From Devosia sp. (GTDB lineage Bacteria > Pseudomonadota > Alphaproteobacteria > Rhizobiales > Devosiaceae): a stretch of 64,000 nucleotides of DNA. The position numbers were made by a program, and so were the translations under genes. Numbering within the stretch: the first letter of the stretch is position 1; each line of letters opens with the position of its first letter. Positions 1 to 9,922 of this stretch are shown here, piece by piece. The stretch covers positions 496,001 to 560,000 of the forward strand of contig NZ_JANQAH010000011.1 in assembly GCF_024707125.1 (NCBI RefSeq), given 5' to 3'. Under the pieces are notes generated by a model. It saw only the letters and a program-made list of their open reading frames with translations, was not told the DNA's origin and made no database searches.

Positions 1-325
1 CCAGAAGGGTCTCGTCATTCATCATCGCGTCCAGCGCCAGCCGGTCGCTCTCGGCCAGGCGTCCATCCGAGCCAAGTTGCTGGATATGCGGGTCGATCAT
101 CCCCTCGACGAGGGCGGGCACCACCGTTCCGCGGCGCGCGAGCGTAATTTCGGTCATGGCGCTGGTGATCAGCACACCGCACAGGAGCATGGCGGCCACG
201 GTGACGGCGCTACCATAAAGGGCGAACTGGTGGGCGAGTGGGAGCCGCTTCCAGCGCTTCAGCACCCCTTTGAACACGCCTCGCCGATCGGTCAAATCTC
301 GCTCCGCACGCAACGCCGTTCTCAA
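1..325 (-). CDS. Membrane sensor protein, N-terminal part (probable histidine kinase), truncated by window edge
   Basis: An open frame reads leftward off the window edge. It encodes a basic N-terminus, one clear membrane segment (around AVTVAAMLLCGVLITSA), then a stretch that looks extracytoplasmic (TEITLARRGTVVPALVEGMI). This layout fits the start of a membrane-bound sensor kinase, but no kinase motif lies inside the window. I see no upstream in-frame ATG; a TTG at 325 or a downstream GTG is the likely start, so the 5' end is uncertain. It is divergent from the RTX peroxidase gene. A LuxR-type response regulator lies at the far end of that locus, which is the main reason to suspect a kinase. 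Function is inference. Confidence 0.45.
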   Translation of the reverse strand, partial: MRTALRAERDLTDRRGVFKGVLKRWKRLPLAHQFALYGSAVTVAAMLLCGVLITSAMTEITLARRGTVVPALVEGMIDPHIQQLGSDGRLAESDRLALDAMMNDETLL

Positions 326-685
326 CCAATTCGATAGTATACCTACAGTATTGCCTCTACCAGCCCTCCCCTCGAACAGGGGTTAATAGCGAGATTTTCC
401 CGGGCGCAAATAAATTCAAGGCAGATCAGTGAGATACAAAATAATACTGACAGAAGAACTCACCAATCTCGAGCCGAGTACCTGTTCTTAAGTACAGTTT
501 CCGACGGGCCAAAAGTCTAGTTCAGCGTCGGACCTTTATGCCGCCGATCGGCTAGACGTTCCGACCTGACGCCCAGCCGAGATGTTGGGCACTATCCTTC
601 TCCGATGAAGGCCGCGGCAGTCGCCGGGGCCAGGGATGGTGAAAGCCGCCTATTGCAGGCTGCGTTTTGCGCCGGAGGGGTAGTG
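326..685. promoter_or_regulatory. Divergent intergenic region upstream of RTX peroxidase gene
   Basis: About 360 bp without a convincing gene between the sensor gene and the RTX gene. It is more AT-rich than its surroundings. It holds a near-perfect 16-bp palindrome at 482-497 (CTGTTCTTAAGTACAG, one mismatched pair) and two AGTAC copies 14 bp apart (477-481 and 491-495). The same AAGTAC core recurs three times around the response regulator promoter at 13274-13393. A response-regulator binding role is inference. An in-frame ATG at 605 exists but lacks a ribosome binding site. Confidence 0.4.
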
Positions 686-3600
686 ATGGTTACCTATATC
701 AAGAGCGACCTTGAATTCATTCTCAAGCAGATCAAGATTTCGGAAGCCGATGCCGCATTTCGACAGGGCATTTCGACCGGCGACCCGCTGAATGTGGCTA
801 AGCCGCTGTTTGGGCCCGGAGGATCCATTCCGGCCTACAACATCGCCTGGGGCCTGCGCACGGTCGATGGCAGCTACAACCACCTCCTGCCCGGCCAGGA
901 ACAATGGGGCGCCTCGGACCGCGAGTTCAATGAGCTCGTGCCGCCGGAGTTTCGCACCGTCCTGGGCCCGGTAGACACCAATGGCCCCAATGTCCCGAAC
1001 GGCGTTGTGCAATTTCCATTTCCCTACACACCGGGCAACGACGCCGATGGCGCTGGGCCTAACGCCACTCCCGGCGACGTCATTGACCCATCGGTCCGCA
1101 CCACCAGCAACCTCATCGTCGATCAAACGCTGAGCAACCCGGCTGCGATCGTGACGGCGCTGACGCGCAACGGCATTGCCGGTGACCTGCTGGTCATTGC
1201 GTCCTCCATCATGGCTGCTTACGAGCCGCTCAAGCCCCTGTTCAAGGCGGTAGACGACGCACTCGACGCTTATTCGGAAGCGCAGGCGGCGGCCGACGTG
1301 GCCGTTCCTCCCAGCCCGGCGCTCGACGCCGCCGCCGCTGCCGCCCTGGTGGTTCTCCAGGCCGCCCAGACCGCACTTGCCGATGCCCGTGCGCTGGACG
1401 CCGATGGCGCCGGCCCGGGTGTCTCGTTCGATGACTTGCTCGCCGCCAACGGCGTCGAATTGAGCGGCGCCAATGTGGTTCTGCCCAATATCGCGCCCGA
1501 CGAGGGCCTGTCAGCGCCGTTCAACTCCTGGTTCACCCTGTTCGGCCAATTCTTCGATCATGGTCTGGACCTCGTGAACAAGGGCGGGAACGGGACCGTC
1601 TTCATCCCGCTGACGACGGACGATCCACTTTATAATCCCGACCTTGACGGGGCCGACAACATTGCCGGAACCGCCGACGATCCAAACAACTTCATGGTGC
1701 TGACCCGCGCCACCACCTCACCTGGCGCCGATGGCATCCTCGGGGACAACCCCGCGACGCCGCTGGTCGATGAAAGTCTCGACGATGGCCGGCCGGTCAA
1801 TACGACGACGGCCTATGTCGACCAGAATCAGACCTATACGTCCCATCCCTCGCATCAGGTGTTCCTGCGCCAATATGTGATGACCGCCGATGGTCCACGA
1901 GCAACGGGCCACCTGATCGAAGGCAACAATGGCGGCATGGCCAACTGGGGTGAACTCAAGGTCCAGACCAGCGACATGCTGGGCTTCGAGCTCCTGGACC
2001 AGGACGTGGGTAGCGTGCCGCTGCTGCGCACCGACCCCTATGGCAATTTCATCCGCGGCACCAACGGCTTCCCGCTCGCAGTCACCGATATTGGCCCGGA
2101 CGGCATACCCAATACCGCCGACGACCTTACGGTCGAGGGCAATCCAGCCGCCAATGGCGGATTGGGCGTCAGCCTTGTCGGCATTGTTCGCACCAATCAG
2201 GCCTTCCTGGCGGACATCGCCCACAATGCCGTGCCTGACGGTCTCGCCGATGGCGACATCACGATCGGTCTCGACAATGGCGATGGCTCGCAAACTGACG
2301 GAAACTATGACGACGAACTGCTCGACCGGCACTTCATCGCCGGCGACGGCCGTGTCAACGAGAATATCGGCCTGACGGCGGTGCACCATGTGTTCCATGC
2401 CGAGCACAACCGGCTGGCCGACCACACCAAGGAAGTGGTGGTGGCCGACGCCCAGGCCATGCTGCTGGGCGGCGCAAGTCACGCCGAGGCCGTGGCATTC
2501 CTGAATGAGTGGCTGGAAGTCGATGTGGCTACCGTCCCGACGACCGTGGGGCAGATCAGCGCCCTGGTGTGGGATGGCGAGCGCCTGTTCCAGGCCGCCA
2601 AGTTCGGCACCGAAATGCAGTACCAGCACCTCGTCTTCGAGGAGTTCGCGCGCAAGGTCACGCCGTCGATCAACACATTCCTCGTGCCCGACGGTTTTGA
2701 CACCACCCTCGATCCCACGATCGTCGCGGAATTCGCCCACACCGTCTACCGTTTCGGCCACTCCATGCTGAACGAGGATATCGAAAGGTTCGACGCGAAT
2801 TTCAACGCCGACCATATTGGCCTGATCCAGGGCTTCCTGAACCCGGTCCAGTTCGACACCAACGGCACGGTGAATGACGCAGTCGCTGCCGGTGACATCA
2901 TCCGCGGCATGACCCGGCAAACCGGCAATCATATCGACGAGTTCGTCACCAGCGCCCTGCGCAACAATCTCCTGGGCCTGCCGCTCGACCTTGCAACCAT
3001 CAACCTGGCGCGTGGTCGCGATACCGGTGTGCCGACCCTGCAGGACGCGCGCCGTTCCTTCTACGAAATGACCAACCAGGACGCCCAGCTAAAACCCTAT
3101 GAGAGCTGGACGGATTTCGCCCTCAACCTCAAGAACGAAGTCTCGATCATCAACTTCATCGCGGCCTATGGCACGCATCCGTTGATCACCGGACAGACCA
3201 CAATCGAGGGCAAGCGCGACGCTGCCCTGACGATCATTACCGGCAATTCTGTCGGCGGGCTGACCGTACCAACTGACCGGCTCGACTTCCTCAATGCAAC
3301 GGGCACCTACGCACCCGACGGGGTCGGTGCGAACGACGACACGCTTGGCGGACTCGACAATGTCGATCTGTGGATCGGCGGCCTCGCTGAAAGGACCATG
3401 CCGTTCGGCGGCATGCTCGGTTCGACATTCCAGTTCGTCTTCGAACGCCAGATGGAGAACCTGCAAAGCGGCGACCGCTTCTACTATCTGCAGCGGCTCG
3501 ACGGGTTGCACCTGTTCGGCGAGATGGAGGCGAACTCCTTCGCCGCCATGATCATGCGCAACACCAACGCAACCCATCTGCCCTCCGACGTCTTCTCGGC

Positions 3601-6600
3601 TCCGGGGCTGATCCTGGAGGTCAACCAAGCCAGGCAGTTCAATGACTCCAATGGCGATGGCGTGCTGGACTCGCTCGACCCCTTGGGGCCGGGCCTGCTA
3701 ACCCAGCTGGTCATCCGCAACAACCCGGCAACGCCAGGAGCTGACACCAACTATCTGCGCTATACCGGGGGCGACCACGTCGTCCTGGGCGGCACGGACA
3801 GTGCCGACACCCTGATTGGCGGCATCGGCGACGATACGCTGCATGGTGACGGCGGCAACGACAAGCTCGAAGGTGGGTTCGGTAACGACATCATCAATGC
3901 CGGTGCCGGCGACGATATCATCGTCGACATTGGCGGCGACGACAACGTCAAGGCCGGCGACGGCAATGACGTCGTCCACGCCGGCCCCGGCCTCGACCTG
4001 ATCCTTGGTGGCGCCGGGACGGACTTCATCTTCCTCGGCACCGACGAGGGGTCCGAAGTGTTTGCCGGCACAGGCGACGACTTCGTCTATGGCAACAAGA
4101 ATGCCGAACGCATTCTCGGCAACGAGGGCAGTGACTGGATCGAAACCGGCACGTTCGACGGCGCACCTGGCGACAACTTCGACGAAGTCTTCGCCCAGGA
4201 CGAGATCAACGGCCACGACGTGTTCCTGGGTGATGGCGGCTTCGACGAGTTCATCGGCGAAGGCGGCAATGACATCATGGTCGGCAGCGCCGGCCGCGGC
4301 AAAATGGTGGGCATGTCTGGCTTCGACTGGGCGACCTACAAGGACAATACGCTAGCGGTGAATGCGGATCTTTCGATCCCCATCATCTTCGACGAAGCGC
4401 CTGTCCTGCCCCAAAATGCAGCGCTGGACGAGTATGAATCGGTCGAGGGTCTGTCAGGTACCAAGTTCAACGATATCCTGACCGGTACCGAGGATCTGGC
4501 CGCAGACCGTGCGCCGCTGGCACAAGGCGGCACGACCGGCTATCGCGGCAGCGTGCTGACCGCCGAAGGCATCGCCCTCATCCAGGGCCTGCAGGAGCTG
4601 CTCGGCGCTGGCGTCACGACCTTCGATGCTGGCGACATCATCCTCGGCGGCGACGGCAGCGACACCATGCGCGGCAATGGCGGCGACGACATCCTCGATG
4701 GTGACAAGTGGCTCGACGTGCAGATCGGGGTCTACGCCCCCGGCGACGTGGACCATGAAGGCGCCCCGATCGCCCTGCATAACTCGATGACGACGCTTGC
4801 CGCCTCGATGTTCAACGGTTCGATCAATCCGGCGCAGCTGGGAATCGTGCGGACCATCCGCAACAGCAATGACCAAACCGACAGCGACGGCATCGCCGAT
4901 GTCGACCGGGCGGTCTTCTCGGGCGCCCGGGCCGAATACGATATCGACTTCAGCCCAGACGGCACCATAACGGTAGCCCATGTCGGCGGCACGCAGGCTG
5001 ACGGCACCGACACCGTGCGGAACGTCGAAGTGCTTGATTTCACCGACCAGGACGTCCTGTTGCAAGTGCCAACGCTGGACCTGCATGGCCCAACTACGGC
5101 CACAACGACCGCCACGGTGGCTCAGGCCTATCGCGACGAGTTCGCATCGAACGCTTACAACCTCAACAACGGCGCCTCGAACTGGAATGGAAACTGGACC
5201 GAGACCAACGACGGGGCTGGGGCCGGCAGCCCTACGGCGGGCGACATCCAGGTAGCTGGGGGCCGGCTACAGTTTAACAACGCAACGGACGGCGGCGAAT
5301 ATGTGGCTCGTGCTGTCAATCTCGCGGGCGTAACGAGGGCAACGCTCTCATTCTCCTGGGAGGCAGACGATCTAGATGGCGGCAATGAGACCGTGTCTGT
5401 CGAGGCGCGAAACTCTACGACCGGCGCATGGACCACGATCGGCACGTTCGGCGGCGACACTACCGGTAGTTTCTCGCAGACATTGGCCGCGGGGCTGACC
5501 GGAGCGAACACTCAAATCCGCTTTATTGCCAATGGTAGCCTGGAAGGCGACGACAATTTCTATATCGACAACGTCAACATCCAGACCGAGATCGACACGC
5601 TTACGCCCGTTCCCGGTGCCCCCGGCAACAACTACGCCGGTACTTTCACCGAAGACGGCGGCGGCGTGGCCATCGTTGCCGGGCCGGTGATCACCGACGA
5701 CGGCACGACCATCGCTTCGGCCCGGGTGGTGCTGACCAATGCCAGCGACGGCGACACCCTCTCTGCCGCAGGCTTGCCTGCCGGAATCACGGCGGCAGTC
5801 GCCAATGTCGCCGGGCAGATCACATTGACACTGACGGGCAATGCTTCGCCCGCCGCGTACCAGACAGCGCTGCAGCAGGTGCGGTTCAACAACCCATCGA
5901 ACAACCCAAGCACGGTTGCCCGTGTGTTACAGGTGACGGTCAATGATGGCCTGCTCAACAGCGCGATCGCCACGGCCACGATCTCGGTCGTGGCACAGAA
6001 CGACGCACCCGTTGGCAATGCCGACACCGTCATCACCAACGTGGCTGCCGGGACAACCTTCTCGATCGCGCGGTCGGCCCTCTTGGCCAACGACACGGAT
6101 CCCGAAGGCAGCGCCCTCAGCATCACCGCGGTGGGCTCGCAGAGCGGCCTCAATGCGCCGGCTCTCGGCGTGGATGTAGTGACCGTCTCGGATCTTACGA
6201 CCGGTCCGGCCGGCGGTTCCTTCAACTACGTCGTCAGCGATGGTGCTCTTACGGATGCTGCCAACCTGGTGACCGTCGTCCGTCAGACCGGCACGATCAC
6301 TGGTACGGGCACCAGCGACATCATCGTCGGGGATACATTGGGCACGACGATCAACGGCAATGGCGGCAACGACAATATCAATGCCGGCGACGGCAGTGAC
6401 ACGATCGTCGCTGGCACAGGCGATGACATCATCCTGGGCGGTACCGGCAACGATACGATCGTGTGGAACACCAACCTGGCCGGAAGCGACACCGACGGCT
6501 TCGACATGGTCAACGGACAGGAAGGCGGCGCCGATACCTTCGTGGTGAACGGACGTGGCGGCCTCACCGAAACGTTCCGGATTTACGCCAGGCAGGCAGC

Positions 6601-8086
6601 TCTCGACGCTGGCATCCCGGTGACCGGGGCCGACAGCGAAATCATCATCACCCGCACGGTGGGGGCGACGATGACCGTCATCGCCGAGCTCGACAATATC
6701 GAGGAGATCAGTGTTAACACGCTGAACACCACGGCGAATAACGGGAACAACCCGAATACCCCCGATGGTGGCGCAGCGAACGGCGACACGATCCAGGTGA
6801 TCGGCAACTTCAATTCGCCCTTCACTAGCCTCAACTTCAGCACGATCACCATCGACGGCAATGCTGGCGACGACACGGTCGATATCTCGGCCCTGAGTTC
6901 GGCACATCGCATCGTGTTCAAGTCCAATGGCGGCCACGACACGATCGTGGGCAGCTTGCGACCCCAGGACGTGATCGAGTTGCCGGAGGGGATGACGCTG
7001 GACGACTTCGACGAAACCACTGACGAGAACGGCGTGACCACGCTGACCAATGGCCAGCACAGCATTTCCTACGTGGCGACCGGCGACGGCCCGCAGATCG
7101 GTGGTGACGACGACGAGGACGACGAGAACGACGATCACGAAGATGACGACGACTGCGACGATGACGATGATGACGACGCCTCGTCTGCCGGTGGTCCTGT
7201 ACTTGGGACGCCCCAGGATGATGTGTTGCTGGGGACGTCTGGTGGGGACCTGGTGTTCGGCTTTGCCGGGACGGACTACATCATCGCCAATGCCGGAGTG
7301 GACGTGATCCGGGCCGGTGCCGGTGATGACTTCGTCGATGCCGGGGCGGGTCGCGATGTGGTCTTTGCCGATGATGGCGACGACGATGTCTTCGGCGGCG
7401 ATGACGATGACCTGATCTATGGCGAGGCGGGTGACGATCGCCTCTTCGGTGGTTCGGGCAATGACCTCATCGATGCCGGGGCAGATGACGACACCGTCTT
7501 CGGTGGCGCCGGCAACGACCTCTTCGTCGGTTCGCTCAACGATGGCAATGACACCTATTATGGTGGCGAGATCTCGGGTGATGCCGGCAATGACACGCTG
7601 GACCTGGCCTTCCTCACCGCCAATGCCACGGTGGACCTGGGCACCGGGGTGGGTGGCCGCGGCAGCGCGGTGTCGAGCCAGAGCGGCACCGATACGCTCT
7701 ATGGGGTGGAGAATGTCACCACCGGCTCGGGCGATGACGTGATCACCATGAGCAATGCCGTCAATGTGGTGGATGGCGGAGCGGGTGAAGACATCTTCGT
7801 CTTCGGTTCGGCCACTGCCGCCCATGGCGACACGATCAAGGGCTTTGAGGCCGGCGACAAGATCGACCTCTCGGGGATCGATGCCAATGCCGGGGTGGCG
7901 GGGAACAACAGCTTCACCCTCCAAACCTCCACCACGGCCCCGGGCCAGATCGTGGTCACCCATGAGACGCGGGAGGATGGGGAATATACCGTCATCTCGG
8001 GCAATACGGCCGGGGACAATGCCCCCGAGTTCCGGATCAGCATTGCCGGCAACCACGCCCTGACCGGCACCGACTTCAACCTTTAG
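686..8086 (+). CDS. Giant RTX protein with animal-type haem peroxidase domain, type I secretion substrate
   Basis: A 2466-aa protein with no N-terminal signal peptide. Residues about 280-1000 form an animal haem peroxidase domain: distal FGQFFDHGLD (Gln288, Asp291, His292), Arg556-x-x-Glu559 before EHNRLA (573-577), proximal His692 in RFGHSM, and NLARGRD at 773. These match the myeloperoxidase Gln-Asp-His, Arg-x-x-Glu and proximal His positions, so activity is plausible. GGxGxD calcium-binding nonapeptides follow at about 1034-1215, 1315-1340, 1872-1922 and 2172-2292. Between them lie a jelly-roll-like segment (1478-1635) and cadherin/Ig-like segments (1650-1868). A Glu/Asp-rich linker (2141-2162) contains the only cysteine I found. 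The C-terminus (IFVFGSATAAHGDTIKGFE onward) is the usual uncleaved type I secretion signal region. The ATG at 686 is preceded by GGAGGGG, so I prefer it to the in-frame ATG at 605. Confidence 0.93.
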   Translation: MVTYIKSDLEFILKQIKISEADAAFRQGISTGDPLNVAKPLFGPGGSIPAYNIAWGLRTVDGSYNHLLPGQEQWGASDREFNELVPPEFRTVLGPVDTNGPNVPNGVVQFPFPYTPGNDADGAGPNATPGDVIDPSVRTTSNLIVDQTLSNPAAIVTALTRNGIAGDLLVIASSIMAAYEPLKPLFKAVDDALDAYSEAQAAADVAVPPSPALDAAAAAALVVLQAAQTALADARALDADGAGPGVSFDDLLAANGVELSGANVVLPNIAPDEGLSAPFNSWFTLFGQFFDHGLDLVNKGGNGTVFIPLTTDDPLYNPDLDGADNIAGTADDPNNFMVLTRATTSPGADGILGDNPATPLVDESLDDGRPVNTTTAYVDQNQTYTSHPSHQVFLRQYVMTADGPRATGHLIEGNNGGMANWGELKVQTSDMLGFELLDQDVGSVPLLRTDPYGNFIRGTNGFPLAVTDIGPDGIPNTADDLTVEGNPAANGGLGVSLVGIVRTNQAFLADIAHNAVPDGLADGDITIGLDNGDGSQTDGNYDDELLDRHFIAGDGRVNENIGLTAVHHVFHAEHNRLADHTKEVVVADAQAMLLGGASHAEAVAFLNEWLEVDVATVPTTVGQISALVWDGERLFQAAKFGTEMQYQHLVFEEFARKVTPSINTFLVPDGFDTTLDPTIVAEFAHTVYRFGHSMLNEDIERFDANFNADHIGLIQGFLNPVQFDTNGTVNDAVAAGDIIRGMTRQTGNHIDEFVTSALRNNLLGLPLDLATINLARGRDTGVPTLQDARRSFYEMTNQDAQLKPYESWTDFALNLKNEVSIINFIAAYGTHPLITGQTTIEGKRDAALTIITGNSVGGLTVPTDRLDFLNATGTYAPDGVGANDDTLGGLDNVDLWIGGLAERTMPFGGMLGSTFQFVFERQMENLQSGDRFYYLQRLDGLHLFGEMEANSFAAMIMRNTNATHLPSDVFSAPGLILEVNQARQFNDSNGDGVLDSLDPLGPGLLTQLVIRNNPATPGADTNYLRYTGGDHVVLGGTDSADTLIGGIGDDTLHGDGGNDKLEGGFGNDIINAGAGDDIIVDIGGDDNVKAGDGNDVVHAGPGLDLILGGAGTDFIFLGTDEGSEVFAGTGDDFVYGNKNAERILGNEGSDWIETGTFDGAPGDNFDEVFAQDEINGHDVFLGDGGFDEFIGEGGNDIMVGSAGRGKMVGMSGFDWATYKDNTLAVNADLSIPIIFDEAPVLPQNAALDEYESVEGLSGTKFNDILTGTEDLAADRAPLAQGGTTGYRGSVLTAEGIALIQGLQELLGAGVTTFDAGDIILGGDGSDTMRGNGGDDILDGDKWLDVQIGVYAPGDVDHEGAPIALHNSMTTLAASMFNGSINPAQLGIVRTIRNSNDQTDSDGIADVDRAVFSGARAEYDIDFSPDGTITVAHVGGTQADGTDTVRNVEVLDFTDQDVLLQVPTLDLHGPTTATTTATVAQAYRDEFASNAYNLNNGASNWNGNWTETNDGAGAGSPTAGDIQVAGGRLQFNNATDGGEYVARAVNLAGVTRATLSFSWEADDLDGGNETVSVEARNSTTGAWTTIGTFGGDTTGSFSQTLAAGLTGANTQIRFIANGSLEGDDNFYIDNVNIQTEIDTLTPVPGAPGNNYAGTFTEDGGGVAIVAGPVITDDGTTIASARVVLTNASDGDTLSAAGLPAGITAAVANVAGQITLTLTGNASPAAYQTALQQVRFNNPSNNPSTVARVLQVTVNDGLLNSAIATATISVVAQNDAPVGNADTVITNVAAGTTFSIARSALLANDTDPEGSALSITAVGSQSGLNAPALGVDVVTVSDLTTGPAGGSFNYVVSDGALTDAANLVTVVRQTGTITGTGTSDIIVGDTLGTTINGNGGNDNINAGDGSDTIVAGTGDDIILGGTGNDTIVWNTNLAGSDTDGFDMVNGQEGGADTFVVNGRGGLTETFRIYARQAALDAGIPVTGADSEIIITRTVGATMTVIAELDNIEEISVNTLNTTANNGNNPNTPDGGAANGDTIQVIGNFNSPFTSLNFSTITIDGNAGDDTVDISALSSAHRIVFKSNGGHDTIVGSLRPQDVIELPEGMTLDDFDETTDENGVTTLTNGQHSISYVATGDGPQIGGDDDEDDENDDHEDDDDCDDDDDDDASSAGGPVLGTPQDDVLLGTSGGDLVFGFAGTDYIIANAGVDVIRAGAGDDFVDAGAGRDVVFADDGDDDVFGGDDDDLIYGEAGDDRLFGGSGNDLIDAGADDDTVFGGAGNDLFVGSLNDGNDTYYGGEISGDAGNDTLDLAFLTANATVDLGTGVGGRGSAVSSQSGTDTLYGVENVTTGSGDDVITMSNAVNVVDGGAGEDIFVFGSATAAHGDTIKGFEAGDKIDLSGIDANAGVAGNNSFTLQTSTTAPGQIVVTHETREDGEYTVISGNTAGDNAPEFRISIAGNHALTGTDFNL

Positions 8087-8095
8087 CCTCCAACT

Positions 8096-8125
8096 GCCCG
8101 GCCGGTTTAACCGGCCGGGCTTTTT
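8096..8125 (+). terminator. Strong rho-independent terminator between RTX gene and exporter genes
   Basis: A near-perfect palindrome at 8096-8120 (arms GCCCGGCCGGTT / AACCGGCCGGGC) is followed directly by TTTTT. It sits 9 bp after the RTX stop codon and 38 bp before the ABC exporter start. It should end or attenuate transcription between the secreted substrate and its secretion machinery. Confidence 0.88.
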
Positions 8126-8158
8126 CCTTTCGATAATCCACCATTCCGGGGGCTGATC

Positions 8159-9922
8159 ATGGCATCGACGACAAAGGTTTTAGCCGAACATCGCGGCGAC
8201 GAGATGCTGCGCCGGGAGTTCAAGGGCGTCGCGGTCTTCCTGTTCTGGATCTCGGGCATCATCAATGTGCTGGCTTTGACCGGCTCGTTCTACATGCTGC
8301 AGATTTACGACCGGGCCCTGACCAGCGGCTCCATCCCGACCCTCCTGGCGCTCTCCATCCTCGTTATCGGGCTCTATCTCTTCCAGGGCGTCTTCGACAT
8401 CGTGCGCAGCCAATTGCTGGTGCGCATCGGGGCCCGCTTTGATCGCATGCTGGCCCCCATTGCCCATCGCGTCAGCGTCGACATGCCCCGCTTCGGCTTT
8501 TCCACCGGCGAGGCCCTGGAACGCGGCCGCGACGTCGACACCATCCGCACCTTTATGGGCAGCCAGGGCCCGGTGGCCCTGTTCGATCTGCCCTGGGTGC
8601 CGCTCTACATTTTGTTCGTCTACTTCCTCCACCCCGTGCTCGGCGCCCTGACGCTCGGCGGCGCCTTTGTCCTGACCCTCCTCACCATCTGGACCGAACT
8701 CAAGTCGCGCAAACTCGCCGCCGCCGCCCAACAGGCCTTCCTCACCCGCAATGCCGTGGCTGACTCGAATGCCCGCAATGCCGATATCCTGAAGGCCATG
8801 GGCTTTGCCGGCCGGGCCGTCAGCCGCTTCAACGAGGTCAACCAGGACCACCTGACCCTGCAGACCCGCGCCAGCGATGTCATCGGCACCTTTGGCGCCT
8901 TCTCGCGCATTTTGAGGATGGTGCTGCAATCGGCCCTATTGGGCGTCGGTGCTTACCTGACCATTCAGGGCCAGATGTCTGCCGGCGCCATCATCGCCGT
9001 CTCGGTCGCTTCCTCCCGCGCCCTGGCCCCCATCGACATGGCCATCGGCAATTGGAAGGGCGTCGTTGCCGCCCGCCAGGCGTTCAAGCGGTTGCGCGAT
9101 ACCATGGTGGCCCTCTCCAACATGACCAAGCCGCTTGACCTGCCGGCCCCGTCCAAGTCGCTCAAAGTGGACAAGATCTCGGTGGCCGCGCCGGCCAGTG
9201 GCCGGGTCCTCCTCACCGAAGTCGCCTTCGAGCTCAATGCCGGCCAGGGTCTTGGGGTGATCGGCCCCAGCGGCGGCGGCAAGACCACGCTGGTTCGCGC
9301 CCTGACCGGTATCTGGCCATCCCTGCGCGGTGCCATCCGTCTCGACGAGGCCGACCTCACCCAGTGGGACGAGGACAAGCTCGGCCAATATGTGGGCTAT
9401 CTCCCCCAGGACGTGGCTCTGCTCGATGGCACGATCGTGGAAAACATCACCCGCCTGGCCCCGCAGCGCGATGCCCGCGCCATTGTCGCGGCCACCAAGG
9501 CGGCGGGCGTGCACGAGATGATCGTCAGGCTCCCCGATGGCTATGACACCCAGCTTGGCCCCATGGGCACCGCCCTCTCGGCCGGCCAGCGCCAGCGCAT
9601 CGGTCTGGCCCGGGCGCTTTATGGCGATCCCTTCGTGGTCATCATGGACGAACCCAATGCCTTCCTCGATGCCGAGGGCGAACAGGCGCTGAACCTGGCC
9701 ATCCGCCAGATCCGGGCCCGTGGCGGCATTGCCATTGTCGTTGCCCATCGCCCCTCGATCCTGGCCGAGGTCGACATGGTGGCGGTCATCCAGAATGGCC
9801 GGCTGACCGCCTTCGGTCCCAAGGAAGAGATCGTTGCCGGCCAGCGCCAGGCCAACCTCAATACCAATGCCGGTGGCCTCAAAGTGGTCGAGCCGCGGAC
9901 GGAAACGGGAGGCATGGCATGA
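8159..9922 (+). CDS. Type I secretion ABC permease/ATPase (PrtD family)
   Basis: A 587-aa fused transporter half. Residues about 25-310 carry a six-helix membrane domain (FLFWISGIINVLALTGSFYM is the first helix). Residues about 340-560 carry the ABC ATPase with Walker A GPSGGGKTT near 368, signature LSAGQRQR near 472 and Walker B VVIMDEPNAFLD near 495. There is no C39 peptidase domain, and the length fits PrtD/AprD exporters of signal-less RTX proteins. It is the inner-membrane motor expected to export the upstream RTX peroxidase. The stop overlaps the next start by 4 bp (ATGA), so it is translationally coupled to the second RTX gene. An outer-membrane TolC partner must be elsewhere. Confidence 0.95.
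   Translation: MASTTKVLAEHRGDEMLRREFKGVAVFLFWISGIINVLALTGSFYMLQIYDRALTSGSIPTLLALSILVIGLYLFQGVFDIVRSQLLVRIGARFDRMLAPIAHRVSVDMPRFGFSTGEALERGRDVDTIRTFMGSQGPVALFDLPWVPLYILFVYFLHPVLGALTLGGAFVLTLLTIWTELKSRKLAAAAQQAFLTRNAVADSNARNADILKAMGFAGRAVSRFNEVNQDHLTLQTRASDVIGTFGAFSRILRMVLQSALLGVGAYLTIQGQMSAGAIIAVSVASSRALAPIDMAIGNWKGVVAARQAFKRLRDTMVALSNMTKPLDLPAPSKSLKVDKISVAAPASGRVLLTEVAFELNAGQGLGVIGPSGGGKTTLVRALTGIWPSLRGAIRLDEADLTQWDEDKLGQYVGYLPQDVALLDGTIVENITRLAPQRDARAIVAATKAAGVHEMIVRLPDGYDTQLGPMGTALSAGQRQRIGLARALYGDPFVVIMDEPNAFLDAEGEQALNLAIRQIRARGGIAIVVAHRPSILAEVDMVAVIQNGRLTAFGPKEEIVAGQRQANLNTNAGGLKVVEPRTETGGMA

Noticed and set aside
605..685. N-terminal extension of the RTX peroxidase from ATG 605
   Set aside because: No ribosome site, while ATG 686 has GGAGGGG upstream and begins at the sequence I expect for the family (MVTYIKSDLEF).
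5927..8056. Very long open frame on the minus strand opposite the RTX peroxidase gene (about 700 codons)
   Set aside because: It mirrors the GGxGxD repeat codons on the coding strand, gives low-complexity Val/Ile/Gly protein with no family resemblance, and lacks a ribosome site.
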